Part shown: one piece after another, positions 18,066-28,200 of the stretch | Position numbering within the stretch: the stretch's first letter is position 1 | How the letters are laid out: every line of letters begins with the position of its first letter | From: Methanobacteriales archaeon HGW-Methanobacteriales-1 | GTDB lineage: Archaea; Methanobacteriota; Methanobacteria; Methanobacteriales; Methanobacteriaceae | Assembly (NCBI GenBank): GCA_002839705.1 | Contig: PGYO01000015.1 | Location: 1 to 40,564 of the forward strand | DNA: 40,564 bases | Reading direction: 5' to 3' | The notes under the pieces: generated by a model | Seen by the model: only the letters and a program-made list of their open reading frames with translations | Told to the model about the DNA's origin: nothing | Databases searched by the model: none | Translations under genes and position numbers: made by a program

Positions 18066-19598
18066 ATGGAAGAAAAAGTACAAATTGGTTGGATTACCTT
18101 AATTGTTGTCTCACTGTCAGCTTTTGTAATTGCTTTAGATACTACATTTATGAATGTGGCCATAACTACTCTGGTTAAAGATCTAAACACAACTGTGGGA
18201 ACTATTCAGTTTATAATTGCTATCTATGCACTCACCATGGCAGCACTAATGTTAATCGGCGGAAAACTCCAGGATGTAATGGGTAAAAAGCGCACATTTC
18301 TTATTGGGGCTGCTATTTATGGTATTGGAACTACTATTGCTGCTTTGAGCTTTAACCCATTCATGTTACTTATTGGATGGTCTATTTTAGAAGGCATTGG
18401 TGCCGCTTTAATGACTCCGGCCACAGCATCTATTATCAGTGGAACCTATCATGGTAATGACCGTACATTTGCCCTGGCCATATGGACTGCAATGGCCGGA
18501 GTGGCTGCAGCGATTGGGCCATTATTTGGGGGATTTTTAACTACATTCTTTAGTTGGAGGTGGGGGTTTGGTCTGGAATTGCTTATTATATTAACCATTC
18601 TTGCTTATTCTGGTCATATTAAATACTTCAAACCAATTATGGAACGTTCAGATATCGATGTTTTGGGAGCCATACTTTCTGCGGTAGGTATAGTGGTCCT
18701 GGTATTGGGCGTTTTATTACTTAACTCATTTAAAACATGGGGCTATGCTCCTTACTGTATGGGGGCTGGAATTTTAATTCTTATTGTATTTTATTTCTAT
18801 GAAAAAAGTAGAATTGCTCAGAATAAAATACCCCTATTTGATGTTCATTTACTTAAAAATAGGGATTTCACGTTAGGAACCAGCACACGTCTCCTAATGA
18901 ATCTAGCTCTAGCAGGAACAGTATTTGTAATGCCAGTGTTCTTGCAGGCAGTATCTGGTGCGGATGCATTCACTACGGGGCTGATTTTAATGCCGCTTAC
19001 AGTAGGATTACTTGTATTCTCCATTATCGCCTCAAAGATTTCTGGAAGGCTTCCCCATAGAACTATAATTGCTATGGGATTCGCTGTTGCATTATTGGGA
19101 GCAATTATTCTCAGATCTCAGTTCAGTTTATATACTCAACTTATTGATTTAGTTCCGGGCATGTTCTGTTTGGGTGTGGGCCTGGGATTGTCCATTCCAC
19201 TAACGGCGGATGTGATACTTACTAGTGCCGGTGATAAAAAACAGGCGGATGCTTCAGGATTCATGTCAACTGGTGCTAATTTGGGTTCTTCCATGGGAAC
19301 TGCAGTTATAGGAGTTATATTAATTCTGGGAGCCATTAGTGGAATGTACACAGCTATAGATGCTAATTATCCAGATCAAATAACCAAGCAGCAGTATAAA
19401 GAAAACATAGGCTTTTATTTTGAAAAATTAAAGACAGCTAATATAGAACAATTAAAAAATCAAAAGTCTGTAGCGTCTAATATGGTAAATACTACTATAA
19501 CAACGGCTATGAAATATGCTATGGATGCAGTATCTCTTTTCATGCTTTTAGGCCTAATATTGGCTTTATTTTTGAGGCCTATCAGTAAAGAGGGATGA
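18066..19598 (+). CDS. MFS drug-efflux transporter, DHA2 type
   Basis: This is a major facilitator superfamily exporter of the 14-helix DHA2 (EmrB/QacA) type, driving efflux of toxic compounds by proton antiport. Helix 1 carries ALDTTFMNVAITTL, the classical DHA2 motif with the acidic residue in TM1. Loop 2-3 has GGKLQDVMGKKRTFLIG (motif A). TM5 contains the GPLFGGFL motif C, typical of antiporters. The 510-residue length fits 14 helices. I start at the ATG at 18066, with GAGGAT seven bases upstream, instead of a TTG 63 bases earlier with no ribosome binding site. The substrate cannot be told from sequence. Confidence 0.9.
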   Translation: MEEKVQIGWITLIVVSLSAFVIALDTTFMNVAITTLVKDLNTTVGTIQFIIAIYALTMAALMLIGGKLQDVMGKKRTFLIGAAIYGIGTTIAALSFNPFMLLIGWSILEGIGAALMTPATASIISGTYHGNDRTFALAIWTAMAGVAAAIGPLFGGFLTTFFSWRWGFGLELLIILTILAYSGHIKYFKPIMERSDIDVLGAILSAVGIVVLVLGVLLLNSFKTWGYAPYCMGAGILILIVFYFYEKSRIAQNKIPLFDVHLLKNRDFTLGTSTRLLMNLALAGTVFVMPVFLQAVSGADAFTTGLILMPLTVGLLVFSIIASKISGRLPHRTIIAMGFAVALLGAIILRSQFSLYTQLIDLVPGMFCLGVGLGLSIPLTADVILTSAGDKKQADASGFMSTGANLGSSMGTAVIGVILILGAISGMYTAIDANYPDQITKQQYKENIGFYFEKLKTANIEQLKNQKSVASNMVNTTITTAMKYAMDAVSLFMLLGLILALFLRPISKEG

Positions 19599-19671
19599 AT
19601 AATTATTCTTTTTCCAATTAATTAAATTATTTTCAAAAAATTATTTATAAAACTCAGTGATATTTTAATCA

Positions 19672-19926
19672 ATGACGATTAGAAATTCATATCTAGATAA
19701 CCAAATATATTGGACCAAGGGTGAAAGAGGATGGTCTATGGTTATAATGCCTGAAAGTATACGTATAGATAATTTTCATGGATATTGTCATATCCACCTC
19801 CACGAAAAAAAGAATTATCATACTATAAAAGATGATACCTTTGATAATATTTACAATCTACTTGTGGAACATCTGGAAAGAAATAAAGGAATTGATGTGT
19901 CAGAACTAGAAAAGGAGCTTGAATAA
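19672..19926 (+). CDS. Small hypothetical protein, 84 aa
   Basis: No family is recognised. The protein is soluble, with a GWSMVIMPESIRI strand segment, a His-rich HGYCHIHLHEKKNYH stretch (about 39-53) that could bind a metal or nucleic acid, and a C-terminal acidic helix. There is no clear ribosome binding site, but a TTTATAAA box lies about 26-33 bases before the ATG, so the mRNA may be leaderless. It follows the MFS gene by 73 bases. A short 18-codon frame overlaps its stop codon but does not look like a gene. Confidence 0.68.
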   Translation: MTIRNSYLDNQIYWTKGERGWSMVIMPESIRIDNFHGYCHIHLHEKKNYHTIKDDTFDNIYNLLVEHLERNKGIDVSELEKELE

Positions 19927-20184
19927 TGAAAATAACTTTATCAAGAAATATAAATGGCCTTGATTTAATTAAAGGTTTTTAAAATACATGGGTGGTAGAA
20001 CTATAATTCCCTGAAAATTTAATCATAAGAATTCAAGTTTTTAGGAACTATGATAGAATCACTGATTAATAAAAAGAATTCTTTTTTAGAATCTCTATCT
20101 ATAATGTTTGTATTGCGTTTAACTTTAATTATAACAAATTGCTATTTAGTTGATATTAATTTTTATTATTATAATAAAATAAAC

Positions 20185-20192
20185 TATATAAG
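20185..20192 (+). promoter_or_regulatory. TATA box of the beta-helix gene
   Basis: TATATAAG is a near-consensus archaeal box A, 23-30 bases before the ATG at 20215. The transcript should begin at about the start codon, giving a leaderless mRNA. This places the true start at 20215 and not at the earlier in-frame ATG at 20050. Confidence 0.55.
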
Positions 20193-20214
20193 AATCTTTA
20201 TAAAACTATCTATT

Positions 20215-21531
20215 ATGATTGATTTGAAAATAGAATCAAAAATTCTAATATTATTACTTCTTATCTTAACTATTGCTAGTGTGCCGGTTTATGCACAGGA
20301 TTCAATATCTATAAATAATTCAACTTATGGGATAGATTATACACAAAAAACACCTCAGGTAAATACATCTAGCCAAAGGACATATTATATCACTCCATAC
20401 ACCAAACCATGTAATAAGAAGATTTTGAAGTATAATACGTACAATAAATACACTAAAAACTATTATACTATGCTTTCTTACATGCAAAAGTTTGAAAAGT
20501 ATGGTGGCGGAACACTAATTCTAAAAAGAGGAACTTATTACATTTCTAATGCAGTTACTATTCCGTCTAATGTGAATTTAATATTTGAAGATGGGGTTGT
20601 GATTAATAAGGGTACTAAGACCGGAACTAGAAAATATAAAGCGGCTCAGTCCATGTTTCAATTAGTACAACCCAGTAAACTAAAAAAGAAAAATGCTTAT
20701 TCTGGATATAATGGTGTAAAGAATGTCAATATTATTGGCCGGGGTAATGTGGTCATTAATATGAGATATATTAATAAAAGCACGGCGATTATCTGTGGTC
20801 ATGCCAAAAATATCCAAATACAAGGTATCACTTTTAGAAACATGTACACTGGCCATTTCATCGAGGTAGATGCAATCAATGGGATGAAAATTAGTAATTG
20901 TAAATTCATAAGCTCTAAACGTTCAGCTGTGCTTAATGGCGAGGCTATTAACCTGGATATTCCTGACAAGAATACTCAAGGATTTAATAACATCTGGTCT
21001 CGGGCAGATAAGACGCCTAATAATAATATTCTGATAGAGAATAATTTATTTTATGGCCTTGATAGAGCAATAGGGTCTCACAAATACTCTCAATGGTCCA
21101 TAAATGGGAAATATGTCACTAATAAAGGCCAAGTTTATCATAAATGGATTACTATTAGAAATAATAGAATTATCAATATGAGAAGTGATCCAATACATGT
21201 ACTTAACTGGAGAAACGTGGTAATCACCAATAACTACATAGCAAATGTGGTCAAAAACTCTCATTATTACCGGGGAATACTTGCTGGTGGTGCAGTTAAC
21301 TTAACCATTAAGAATAATTACTTTGAGAATATGTATAGACCATTAGAAGTAATGGTTACCAAAAATAATGGTGTAGGCTCCATGTATTCTATTACCTACA
21401 ATTCTCTTACTCGTGAAAATTATGCAGACATAGCCAACAACTATTGCTACAATGTTGTGGAAAGCTATGCTAGGATTTCTTTTGGGTATCGCTATTATGT
21501 TAATATGGTAAAATTAAATCTTTTAACATAA
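20215..21531 (+). CDS. Secreted right-handed beta-helix (pectate lyase-like) protein
   Basis: The N-terminus is a signal peptide: a charged start (MIDLKIESK), a long leucine/isoleucine helix and an SVPVYAQD cleavage-like site near residue 28. The mature part begins with a domain like those before parallel beta-helices (YGGGTLILKRGTYYISNAV, then NVNLIFEDGVVINKG), followed by PbH1-type turns such as NVNIIGRGNVVIN, NIQIQGITFRN and MKISNCKFISS. This fold is usual in polysaccharide lyases, epimerases and methanogen surface proteins. I see no catalytic set clear enough to name a substrate. I start at 20215, not at the in-frame ATG at 20050, because a TATA box lies between them and the signal peptide begins here. 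It is next to the teichoic-acid-like cluster, so it may modify or bind a surface polymer; that is inference. Confidence 0.8.
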   Translation: MIDLKIESKILILLLLILTIASVPVYAQDSISINNSTYGIDYTQKTPQVNTSSQRTYYITPYTKPCNKKILKYNTYNKYTKNYYTMLSYMQKFEKYGGGTLILKRGTYYISNAVTIPSNVNLIFEDGVVINKGTKTGTRKYKAAQSMFQLVQPSKLKKKNAYSGYNGVKNVNIIGRGNVVINMRYINKSTAIICGHAKNIQIQGITFRNMYTGHFIEVDAINGMKISNCKFISSKRSAVLNGEAINLDIPDKNTQGFNNIWSRADKTPNNNILIENNLFYGLDRAIGSHKYSQWSINGKYVTNKGQVYHKWITIRNNRIINMRSDPIHVLNWRNVVITNNYIANVVKNSHYYRGILAGGAVNLTIKNNYFENMYRPLEVMVTKNNGVGSMYSITYNSLTRENYADIANNYCYNVVESYARISFGYRYYVNMVKLNLLT

Positions 21532-21766
21532 CTAATTCTTTTTTTATCTATTTTTTAAATTCATTATTGTATTAATTAAAGATAGCTGAATTTTTTATTT
21601 AAGCATTATATTCTTAACTTAATAGATTACAAAATGTATATTGTGAAGAAGCATAGGCCTAGAATATTCTATTTAAAAAATATTTAACTTAGATTAATTA
21701 ATAGAGATTATTAAGTGAGTTAATTTATTATCATGAATTTATTTATTAATTGTTTGAGGCGATTTA

Positions 21767-22738
21767 ATGAGTTTAAAAGTTTCTGTTATTGGGGCGGGCG
21801 GATTAGGAACCGCCATTGCTCAACTTATTTCAGTTAATGTGGATTATGTTTATTTGTATGCTAGACGCAAAGAAGTTGCAGAAGAAATATCTAAAACTGG
21901 ATATAACAGTGAATATTATCCTAATTTAAAATTAGCTAGTAATATTATTCCCATAACTGATTTTAATTCTATAAGGTCCTGTGATATTGTATTTTTATGT
22001 GTTCCATCATCTGGAATTAGATCCACTTTAAAAGAAGTATCTAAACACATAAATGATGATTGTATATTGGTAAGCACAGCTAAAGGGATAGAATATCCTT
22101 CATTAAAGACTATGAGTGGAATAATAGCCGAATATTTTGATAGATCCCCTGTAGTTTTTTCTGGACCTAATTTTGCTTTTGAAATTGCCCTTTCACTATT
22201 TACTGCAGCAAACATATCTTCTAATAATTCAAAGAATTTAGATTTAGTAAAAAAAGTTTTAAACACAGATAAGTTTAATGTTAAAATTAATGAGGATATC
22301 ATTGGAACTGAATGCTGTGGAGTAATTAAAAATATAAATGCTATTGCTTATGGTATTTGTGAGGGGATGAATATCAATGATAATGCTCGTTATGCTGTTT
22401 TAACTAAAGGATTCAATGAAACTAAGGATATAATTGGGGCCATGGGTGGTAAACGACTGACGGTGGACGATTATTGTGGATTTGGTGATCTGGTATTAAC
22501 TTCCACATCACGTGAAAGTAGAAATCATACTCTGGGAATGTTATATGGTCAGAGAATAGTTGTTGATGAAAAGGCATCCGGAATACTATTTGAAGGTAAG
22601 AACTCCATAATGGCTATCAAAGAGCTTTGTGATAAGAATTCCGTAAACAGTGTCATTGTTAATTTTGTATATGATGTTATGGTAAACCTTATACCTCCTA
22701 AAATAGCATTTAAAAAATTATGGAATGAAATGGATTAA
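21767..22738 (+). CDS. gpsA: GpsA-like NAD(P)-dependent glycerol-3-phosphate dehydrogenase
   Basis: This enzyme should interconvert dihydroxyacetone phosphate and sn-glycerol-3-phosphate. The N-terminal Rossmann motif is GAGGLGTA (9-16). Further family hallmarks are STAKGIE (K106), SGPNFAFE (132-139), the catalytic lysine region GVIKNINAIAYG (K188), and GDLVLTSTSRESRNHTLG (240-257), close to the GDLxLTCTxxxSRN box of bacterial GpsA. The 323 residues fit the family. Archaeal lipids use the opposite enantiomer made by G1P dehydrogenase, so this gene is unlikely to serve lipid synthesis. Its place directly before a nucleotidyltransferase (52-base gap) and glycerophosphotransferases suggests it supplies CDP-glycerol synthesis. 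A good GAGGCGATTTA site precedes the ATG. A related dehydrogenase with a different substrate is possible. Confidence 0.82.
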   Translation: MSLKVSVIGAGGLGTAIAQLISVNVDYVYLYARRKEVAEEISKTGYNSEYYPNLKLASNIIPITDFNSIRSCDIVFLCVPSSGIRSTLKEVSKHINDDCILVSTAKGIEYPSLKTMSGIIAEYFDRSPVVFSGPNFAFEIALSLFTAANISSNNSKNLDLVKKVLNTDKFNVKINEDIIGTECCGVIKNINAIAYGICEGMNINDNARYAVLTKGFNETKDIIGAMGGKRLTVDDYCGFGDLVLTSTSRESRNHTLGMLYGQRIVVDEKASGILFEGKNSIMAIKELCDKNSVNSVIVNFVYDVMVNLIPPKIAFKKLWNEMD

Positions 22739-22790
22739 TTTATAGTATTAAACTTATTTAAATAATATAACATTTTTATCAGGTGATTTA

Positions 22791-23513
22791 ATGATAGCAA
22801 TAATATTAGCCGCAGGAACAGGCACTAGATTAATGCCACTAACTAAAGATATTCCTAAGCCGTTACTTGAACTTGGTGATATAACTTTACTGGAACGTAT
22901 GGTGGTAAATTGCATATCTGGGGGAATTAGTGAGTTTATCATAGTTGTAGGACACAAAAAAGAAAGAGTAATGGAAAAAATTGATTATTTAGAAGATAAG
23001 TATTCTGTTAAAATATCTACGGTAGAAAATAAGAGATATTCTGAAACGAACACGTCTTGTTCTGTAAAATTAGCATCTAGTGATCTTGATGATGATATAA
23101 TGATCATTAATGGAGATAATGTGGTTGATGAATTAATAATTTCTGGATTAATTTCCATCAATAAAACAGCTCTGGTAGTAGATAACTATAAAGAACTAAA
23201 TGACGAGTCTTTCAAGTTAAGAATTGAAGACAATGAAATAATGGAAATTGGAAAGAATATTAATATCAAAACATCTTCTGGAGAGTTTATAGGAATATCC
23301 AAAGTATCTAAAGATGATTTACCTTTGTTTAATTCTATTTTAGAGGAATTGGTGGCCGAAGATGTTCAAAACTACTATGATTTGGCTTATAAGAATTTGA
23401 GTAAAAAATCTAATATTGATTATTTCTATACCAATGGATTAAAATGGACAGAAATAGATGATAAAATTGATTGGGAGTATGCTCATACTCTTATTGAAGA
23501 ATTTGATGGCTAG
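22791..23513 (+). CDS. LicC-like nucleotidyltransferase, probable CTP:glycerol-phosphate cytidylyltransferase
   Basis: This is a sugar/alcohol-phosphate nucleotidyltransferase of the GT-A-like NTP transferase fold. The N-terminal signature is LAAGTGTRLMPLTKDIPKPL (6-25), which binds the nucleotide and pyrophosphate leaving group, with K23 conserved. The metal-binding aspartate lies in IINGDNVVDE (D109), and a WTEIDDKIDWEYA segment near the end carries the second acidic site typical of LicC-like enzymes. The closest functional class by pattern is choline-phosphate or glycerol-phosphate cytidylyltransferase. Given its position behind gpsA and ahead of TagF-like genes, activation of sn-glycerol-3-phosphate to CDP-glycerol is the best guess, replacing the unrelated TagD family. 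The ATG at 22791 follows CAGGTGATTTA. Confidence 0.78.
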   Translation: MIAIILAAGTGTRLMPLTKDIPKPLLELGDITLLERMVVNCISGGISEFIIVVGHKKERVMEKIDYLEDKYSVKISTVENKRYSETNTSCSVKLASSDLDDDIMIINGDNVVDELIISGLISINKTALVVDNYKELNDESFKLRIEDNEIMEIGKNINIKTSSGEFIGISKVSKDDLPLFNSILEELVAEDVQNYYDLAYKNLSKKSNIDYFYTNGLKWTEIDDKIDWEYAHTLIEEFDG

Positions 23514-23599
23514 ATATAATTATATTCAATTTAAACTGTTAATATTGCCTTAATGTTGATTTCATTATAGATATATTATTAAATAATCAAGTTAGTGGA

Positions 23600-25105
23600 T
23601 TATAGACTTTCAAACAAATCTATCCATTGTTTTTTTACTTTTTCACTGGAAACATCTAAAACAGTATCTCGGATATTACTAAATTCTCCTTTTTTTAACT
23701 TTTTTTTACATTCAATTATTTTATCTGCAAATTCTTCAATATTTCTTGGTGCAATTAAATACCCATTTTTTCCATTAATAATCATATTTTTTGGTCCATA
23801 TTTCATATCAAAGGATATGCAAGGCACATTGAGGGCAATGCTTTCCATTATGGTTAATGGAAATGCTTCAGTGTCACTGGTTAATATGCTCATTCCAGAT
23901 TTTTGAATTTCTTGATTTACATTGTAGGTAAATCCTTTAAAATTAAAATTTTTAAGGCCATATTCTTCAACTTTAGCATATACATCTTCTTCCAATTGAT
24001 CATTGTATCCAAATCCATAAAAATCTAGATACAAATCCGGATCTTTATCCGAGATTATTTTCATAATTTCAATGGCCATATCCACTCTTTTTTTAGCATC
24101 AATACGTGAGATCATGATTATTCTATTGATATCTTTTTCAATATTCTCATTCAAAGCTGAAAAATCATGGAAATTAGGGATTACTTCTATCTCCAAATCA
24201 AATACACTTTCAATATCCTCTTTTTGTTGGCCAGTTAAGACCACTATCTTATCAAATTTTAATTTTTGAAACAAATCCTTAAAATTAGGTTGAATTTCAT
24301 TTTTATCATTATATGGTTCGGATAAATGAGTGTTGTGGAGTGATGCTATTTTTTTTATGTTGGGATCTAAATTTGAAATTATATAATCTAAACTTTTCCC
24401 CTTTTCAGGGATATTTTTTAGATTTTCACTAAATAAACTGAAAATAATCGGATTTTCAAATTTTTGCACTATTTGGTTTATTATATCTATGTAAAATTCG
24501 CTCATGCCCCTATATTCTTTCTCTGTGTTGAAATTAATAACACGCAACCAATTTCCAGTGTTTTCATCAATCCATACAGTTAAAAAGCATTTTTTATTTT
24601 TATCCACATGTCGATGCATGGTGGCATTGTTGTTTCTATATTCCACATATCTAGCTAAATTTCCTTTAAAGTCGTATTCTTCTCTAAGATATAATATTCT
24701 GCCCTTTTTCAGATAATCAATAAATTCAAGCCGGCCATTGTTGCGATTCATATTTTTGGCCATTACATAGGTACCATTGTCATAAAACCTGTAATTTTTC
24801 CCAGCTTTGATTTTTACTAATTTCTTTTCTTTAACTATTTCTTTAATTCCCAATTTCTTTTTTTTAAATGAAGGATTTGGATTTAAGTATTGGATAACAT
24901 TTATAACTTCGACTTCTTTGGCTAGTTTTCCAGCATTTTTCATATTTATTACTACTTCCGCCAAATGTTTTTGATAAGATAATACTAAAATAACTATTTT
25001 ATAGGTTTTTTCCTGACTCAAAAGGTTGGCCTTTTGAACAGCCGCTTTTACTAATCCCCCGCGCTTCTCAGCCAGAGTATTAACTGGAATAATTATTGTT
25101 TTCAT
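23600..25105 (-). CDS. TagE/GtfA-like glycosyltransferase (GT4)
   Basis: This 501-residue protein matches the TagE/GtfA group, which adds glucose or other sugars to poly(glycerol-phosphate) chains or to serine-rich proteins. The N-terminal GT-B half begins TIIIPVNTLAEKRGGLVKA with the GG loop. It is interrupted by a beta-meander insert at about 95-190 (YRFYDNGTYVMAKN, then FIDYLKKGRILYLREEYDF), the mark of this subgroup. The C-terminal half has RIDAKKR (about 334-340), contacting the donor phosphate, and the E-x7-E motif EAFPLTIME (413-421). It follows the 1039-residue glycerophosphotransferase on the same strand with a 105-base gap, so the two are probably co-transcribed. Sugar and acceptor cannot be read from the sequence. 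Confidence 0.85.
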   Translation of the reverse strand: MKTIIIPVNTLAEKRGGLVKAAVQKANLLSQEKTYKIVILVLSYQKHLAEVVINMKNAGKLAKEVEVINVIQYLNPNPSFKKKKLGIKEIVKEKKLVKIKAGKNYRFYDNGTYVMAKNMNRNNGRLEFIDYLKKGRILYLREEYDFKGNLARYVEYRNNNATMHRHVDKNKKCFLTVWIDENTGNWLRVINFNTEKEYRGMSEFYIDIINQIVQKFENPIIFSLFSENLKNIPEKGKSLDYIISNLDPNIKKIASLHNTHLSEPYNDKNEIQPNFKDLFQKLKFDKIVVLTGQQKEDIESVFDLEIEVIPNFHDFSALNENIEKDINRIIMISRIDAKKRVDMAIEIMKIISDKDPDLYLDFYGFGYNDQLEEDVYAKVEEYGLKNFNFKGFTYNVNQEIQKSGMSILTSDTEAFPLTIMESIALNVPCISFDMKYGPKNMIINGKNGYLIAPRNIEEFADKIIECKKKLKKGEFSNIRDTVLDVSSEKVKKQWIDLFESL

Positions 25106-25210
25106 AGTATCATTCTTTAATTTTTCATATTATCCAATCAAATCTGAATTAGAAATATTTAGGCTATCTATTAAGAATTTAAATACTTTTTATATTAAAT
25201 GGTACTTTTA

Positions 25211-28200
25211 TTAGTCTAAAAGGACCTTTTCTACAATTCTTTTTGCTGCATTACCATCGTCTAGTGGAGCATATTTTTGCTTGAAATTGGATAATTTTGA
25301 TTTATACTTTATTTCAATATCTTCAATATTGTCTATGCTTTCAAATAGATCTTTTTGATTTTTAACAATCGCGCCGGGAACTTCTTTTTCATAATCTAAG
25401 TATGATCCCCGAATATCATTTTGATATTCCTCTAAATCATAAGCATAAAATAATATGGGCCGTTCTAAAACAGCATAATCAAACATTACGGATGAATAAT
25501 CTGTGATTAGTATGTCTGTCATTAGAAATAGATCTTGTATATCTGGATATGCAGATACATTTATCACGCTTTTTTTGTATTCTTCAGGTATTTCAATATT
25601 AGAATTCATAGTAACGTGCATACGCATTAAAAGAACATATTCTTCACCAAATCTTTTATTAAATTCTGCAAAATCTATTTTTATATCTGACTCAAATTTA
25701 TTCTCAACTTTCTTGGTGTCTCGAAATGTGGGTGCATATAAAATTATTTTTTTAGAACTAGGTATAGAATAGTTATTTCTAATTTTACTAATTATTAAGT
25801 CTTTTTCAGGATTATTAACCAAAATATCATTACGAGGATATCCTTCTTCTAAAATAGGGCCATCATATCTAAATGCAGTTCGGAAATGCTTTGTGGCGTA
25901 ACTATTTTGTGAAATCAAATAGTTCCATTGGTTTTTTGCTTTCTCAACCCGCTTTATGTAACCTTTTTCTCGGCCGTATATCTCTTTAAGATCAAATAAC
26001 ATCTTTTTTAGGGGAGTACCATGCCATGTTTGTAGATAACTTGTTTTCTTTCTTTTGCTGAGATATGTGGGGAAATTTTGGTTATTTACCCAGTACTTTG
26101 ATGTGGCTAAATAATAATAATACTCTGGTGATAACCGCTTAACGACTTTAGTGGTCAGTGGATGAATGAAAGAAGTTTTATCATAGGACCATATACATTC
26201 TGCATCTGGTTTAATTTTTAATAATTTTTCATATATCACTCGAGGAGAATCAGAATATTGTACTCCCACCCCACTTTCGAAAACGTATCTTTCTTTTAAA
26301 GGTAATATCTTGAATATTTTATAAAGCACCTTCATTGTGGGGAAATAAAAATTACTTCTTCTAAAGAAGTTGTAACCTTTCCTATATTTCTCTGCAGACC
26401 TAATTTTTTGAGCTATTGACAGTTTAACTTTGTAATTCTGGGCTGCATTATAAATACGCTCGCAATTTTTAGCATCTTTATATTTTAATAATTTATTAAC
26501 TCTTTTTTGATTTTCAGAAGATATTTGGAAATTATTCTGGGTAATATCCTGGAATTTTTTAATCAAATCCTCTTCATTGCTGACTATATCTCCAGGCAAT
26601 TCCCTTTCTAAATCCAGATGCGAACCTTCTTTTCCCAGAAACCTTTCTTGATCAAATTGATAATAAATCACGGGTTTATCTAAAAAAGCAAAATCAAAAG
26701 CAACACTGGAGTAATCTGTAATCATTACCCTACTTTCTTTTATTAGTTTTTGAACATCAATTTCACCCTGCAAGACCATTTTAACATCATGATTGCTGAA
26801 AAATGAACTGTATTGCTGCATGTTAGGGTGCAAATAAAAGACTATTTCTATTTCATTTTCTTTGCAATGATCTAAAAATGTTTTATTAGAAATTAAATTT
26901 TGATATTTTTTGAAATACTCTGATTCTAAAAATAGATCTATGTTTTGGAGCCAGTCCCGCCAGGTGGGAATGATAAGTACTTGTTTTTTCAGCTTAAGGT
27001 CATTGGCAAATAATGAATCAAATCTAGACAAACCAGTTAATTTAACCTGTTCTTCTGGAAACTCTAAATCTTCCATAACGATTTGCTTTTCTCTTTCTGT
27101 ACTTACAATAAATATATCTGTATCAAATTGTTCTTTCTGGTTCAAATATATTTTATTAAGGTTTTTTACTCCTAAAACGCCGTGCTGTAGGAAGATTTTT
27201 TTGGCCTTAATTTTAGACAGGAATTCTTTGTTCCGGAGAGGGTACAAGTAATCAATATGGTGTGAACCAAAGAAATGGGTGGCTTTTAAACATGTTTCAA
27301 AGTGCTCTTTTGTTTTAAAATTTATAACATTTCCGAGATGTTTTACATTTTCATATTCTGGGGAATCAAAATCGATTATATAATATGCGTCCTTTTCAGG
27401 ATGGTTCTTTCGAACATATTCAAAAAATGCCTTTCCAGTATCCTGTGCCTTATATGGTCGCTCTCCAATTACCCAAATTTCTTTGTTTTTATCTGGTTTA
27501 ACATGTTTAATGCTTTGGAGAATGTTATTATCAATTCTTTCAATGCGCAATGATATATTTGTCCCGGAAAAAGTAAGATATGGTGAAATAAATAAGGTTT
27601 CTTTGTCATATTTGAGAACGTGATCTTTCATACCTCTTCTTTTTATAAATCTGGTTTTACCAAACCGCATTTTAACTGGCTCTGGAAATCCATCAATATG
27701 GATATATATGAAGAAATCATAAACATCATCTTTTATTTTAGAATCAATTACCAGCTCTGATGTGAGATTAAATGTATCATGATACTTGCCTATTTTTTTA
27801 TAATTTACTGGAAAAATAAATTTTGAGAATTCTCTTCCTTCTAGGCCCATTTCCAATTTTTTAACTGGTAGCAAGTAAGTCATTAGTTTCCCGCTCAGGG
27901 TCACTATTTGACCTTGATAATTAATAGACGATAAATCATTATCAATGTTTAGCTTGTAATCTTTTAAATTCGGGCTTACAACTAGAATAAAGTTTCTATT
28001 ATTTGTTTGATGTGTAATAATATAATTGTCTGCAATTTTTTTCACAGGACTACTTAAAATCCGGAATCTTTTAAATTTAGCAAAATTAGTAAGTTCTTGC
28101 TGCCCTTTTTTATTAATAAAAGAAAAAAAGAAGCTAATTATCCCAGTTTTACCTTCTTTAAATACAGAATTAGGTAAATTAAATGTATAATATTCATCCT

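Noticed and set aside
20050-20214. Longer N-terminus of the beta-helix protein
   Set aside because: A TATA box lies between this ATG and the signal peptide start at 20215, and the extra part is A/T-rich and lacks coding character.
23595-23906. Plus-strand frame at the end of the TagE-like gene
   Set aside because: It lies opposite the conserved C-terminal half of the glycosyltransferase and is a shadow.
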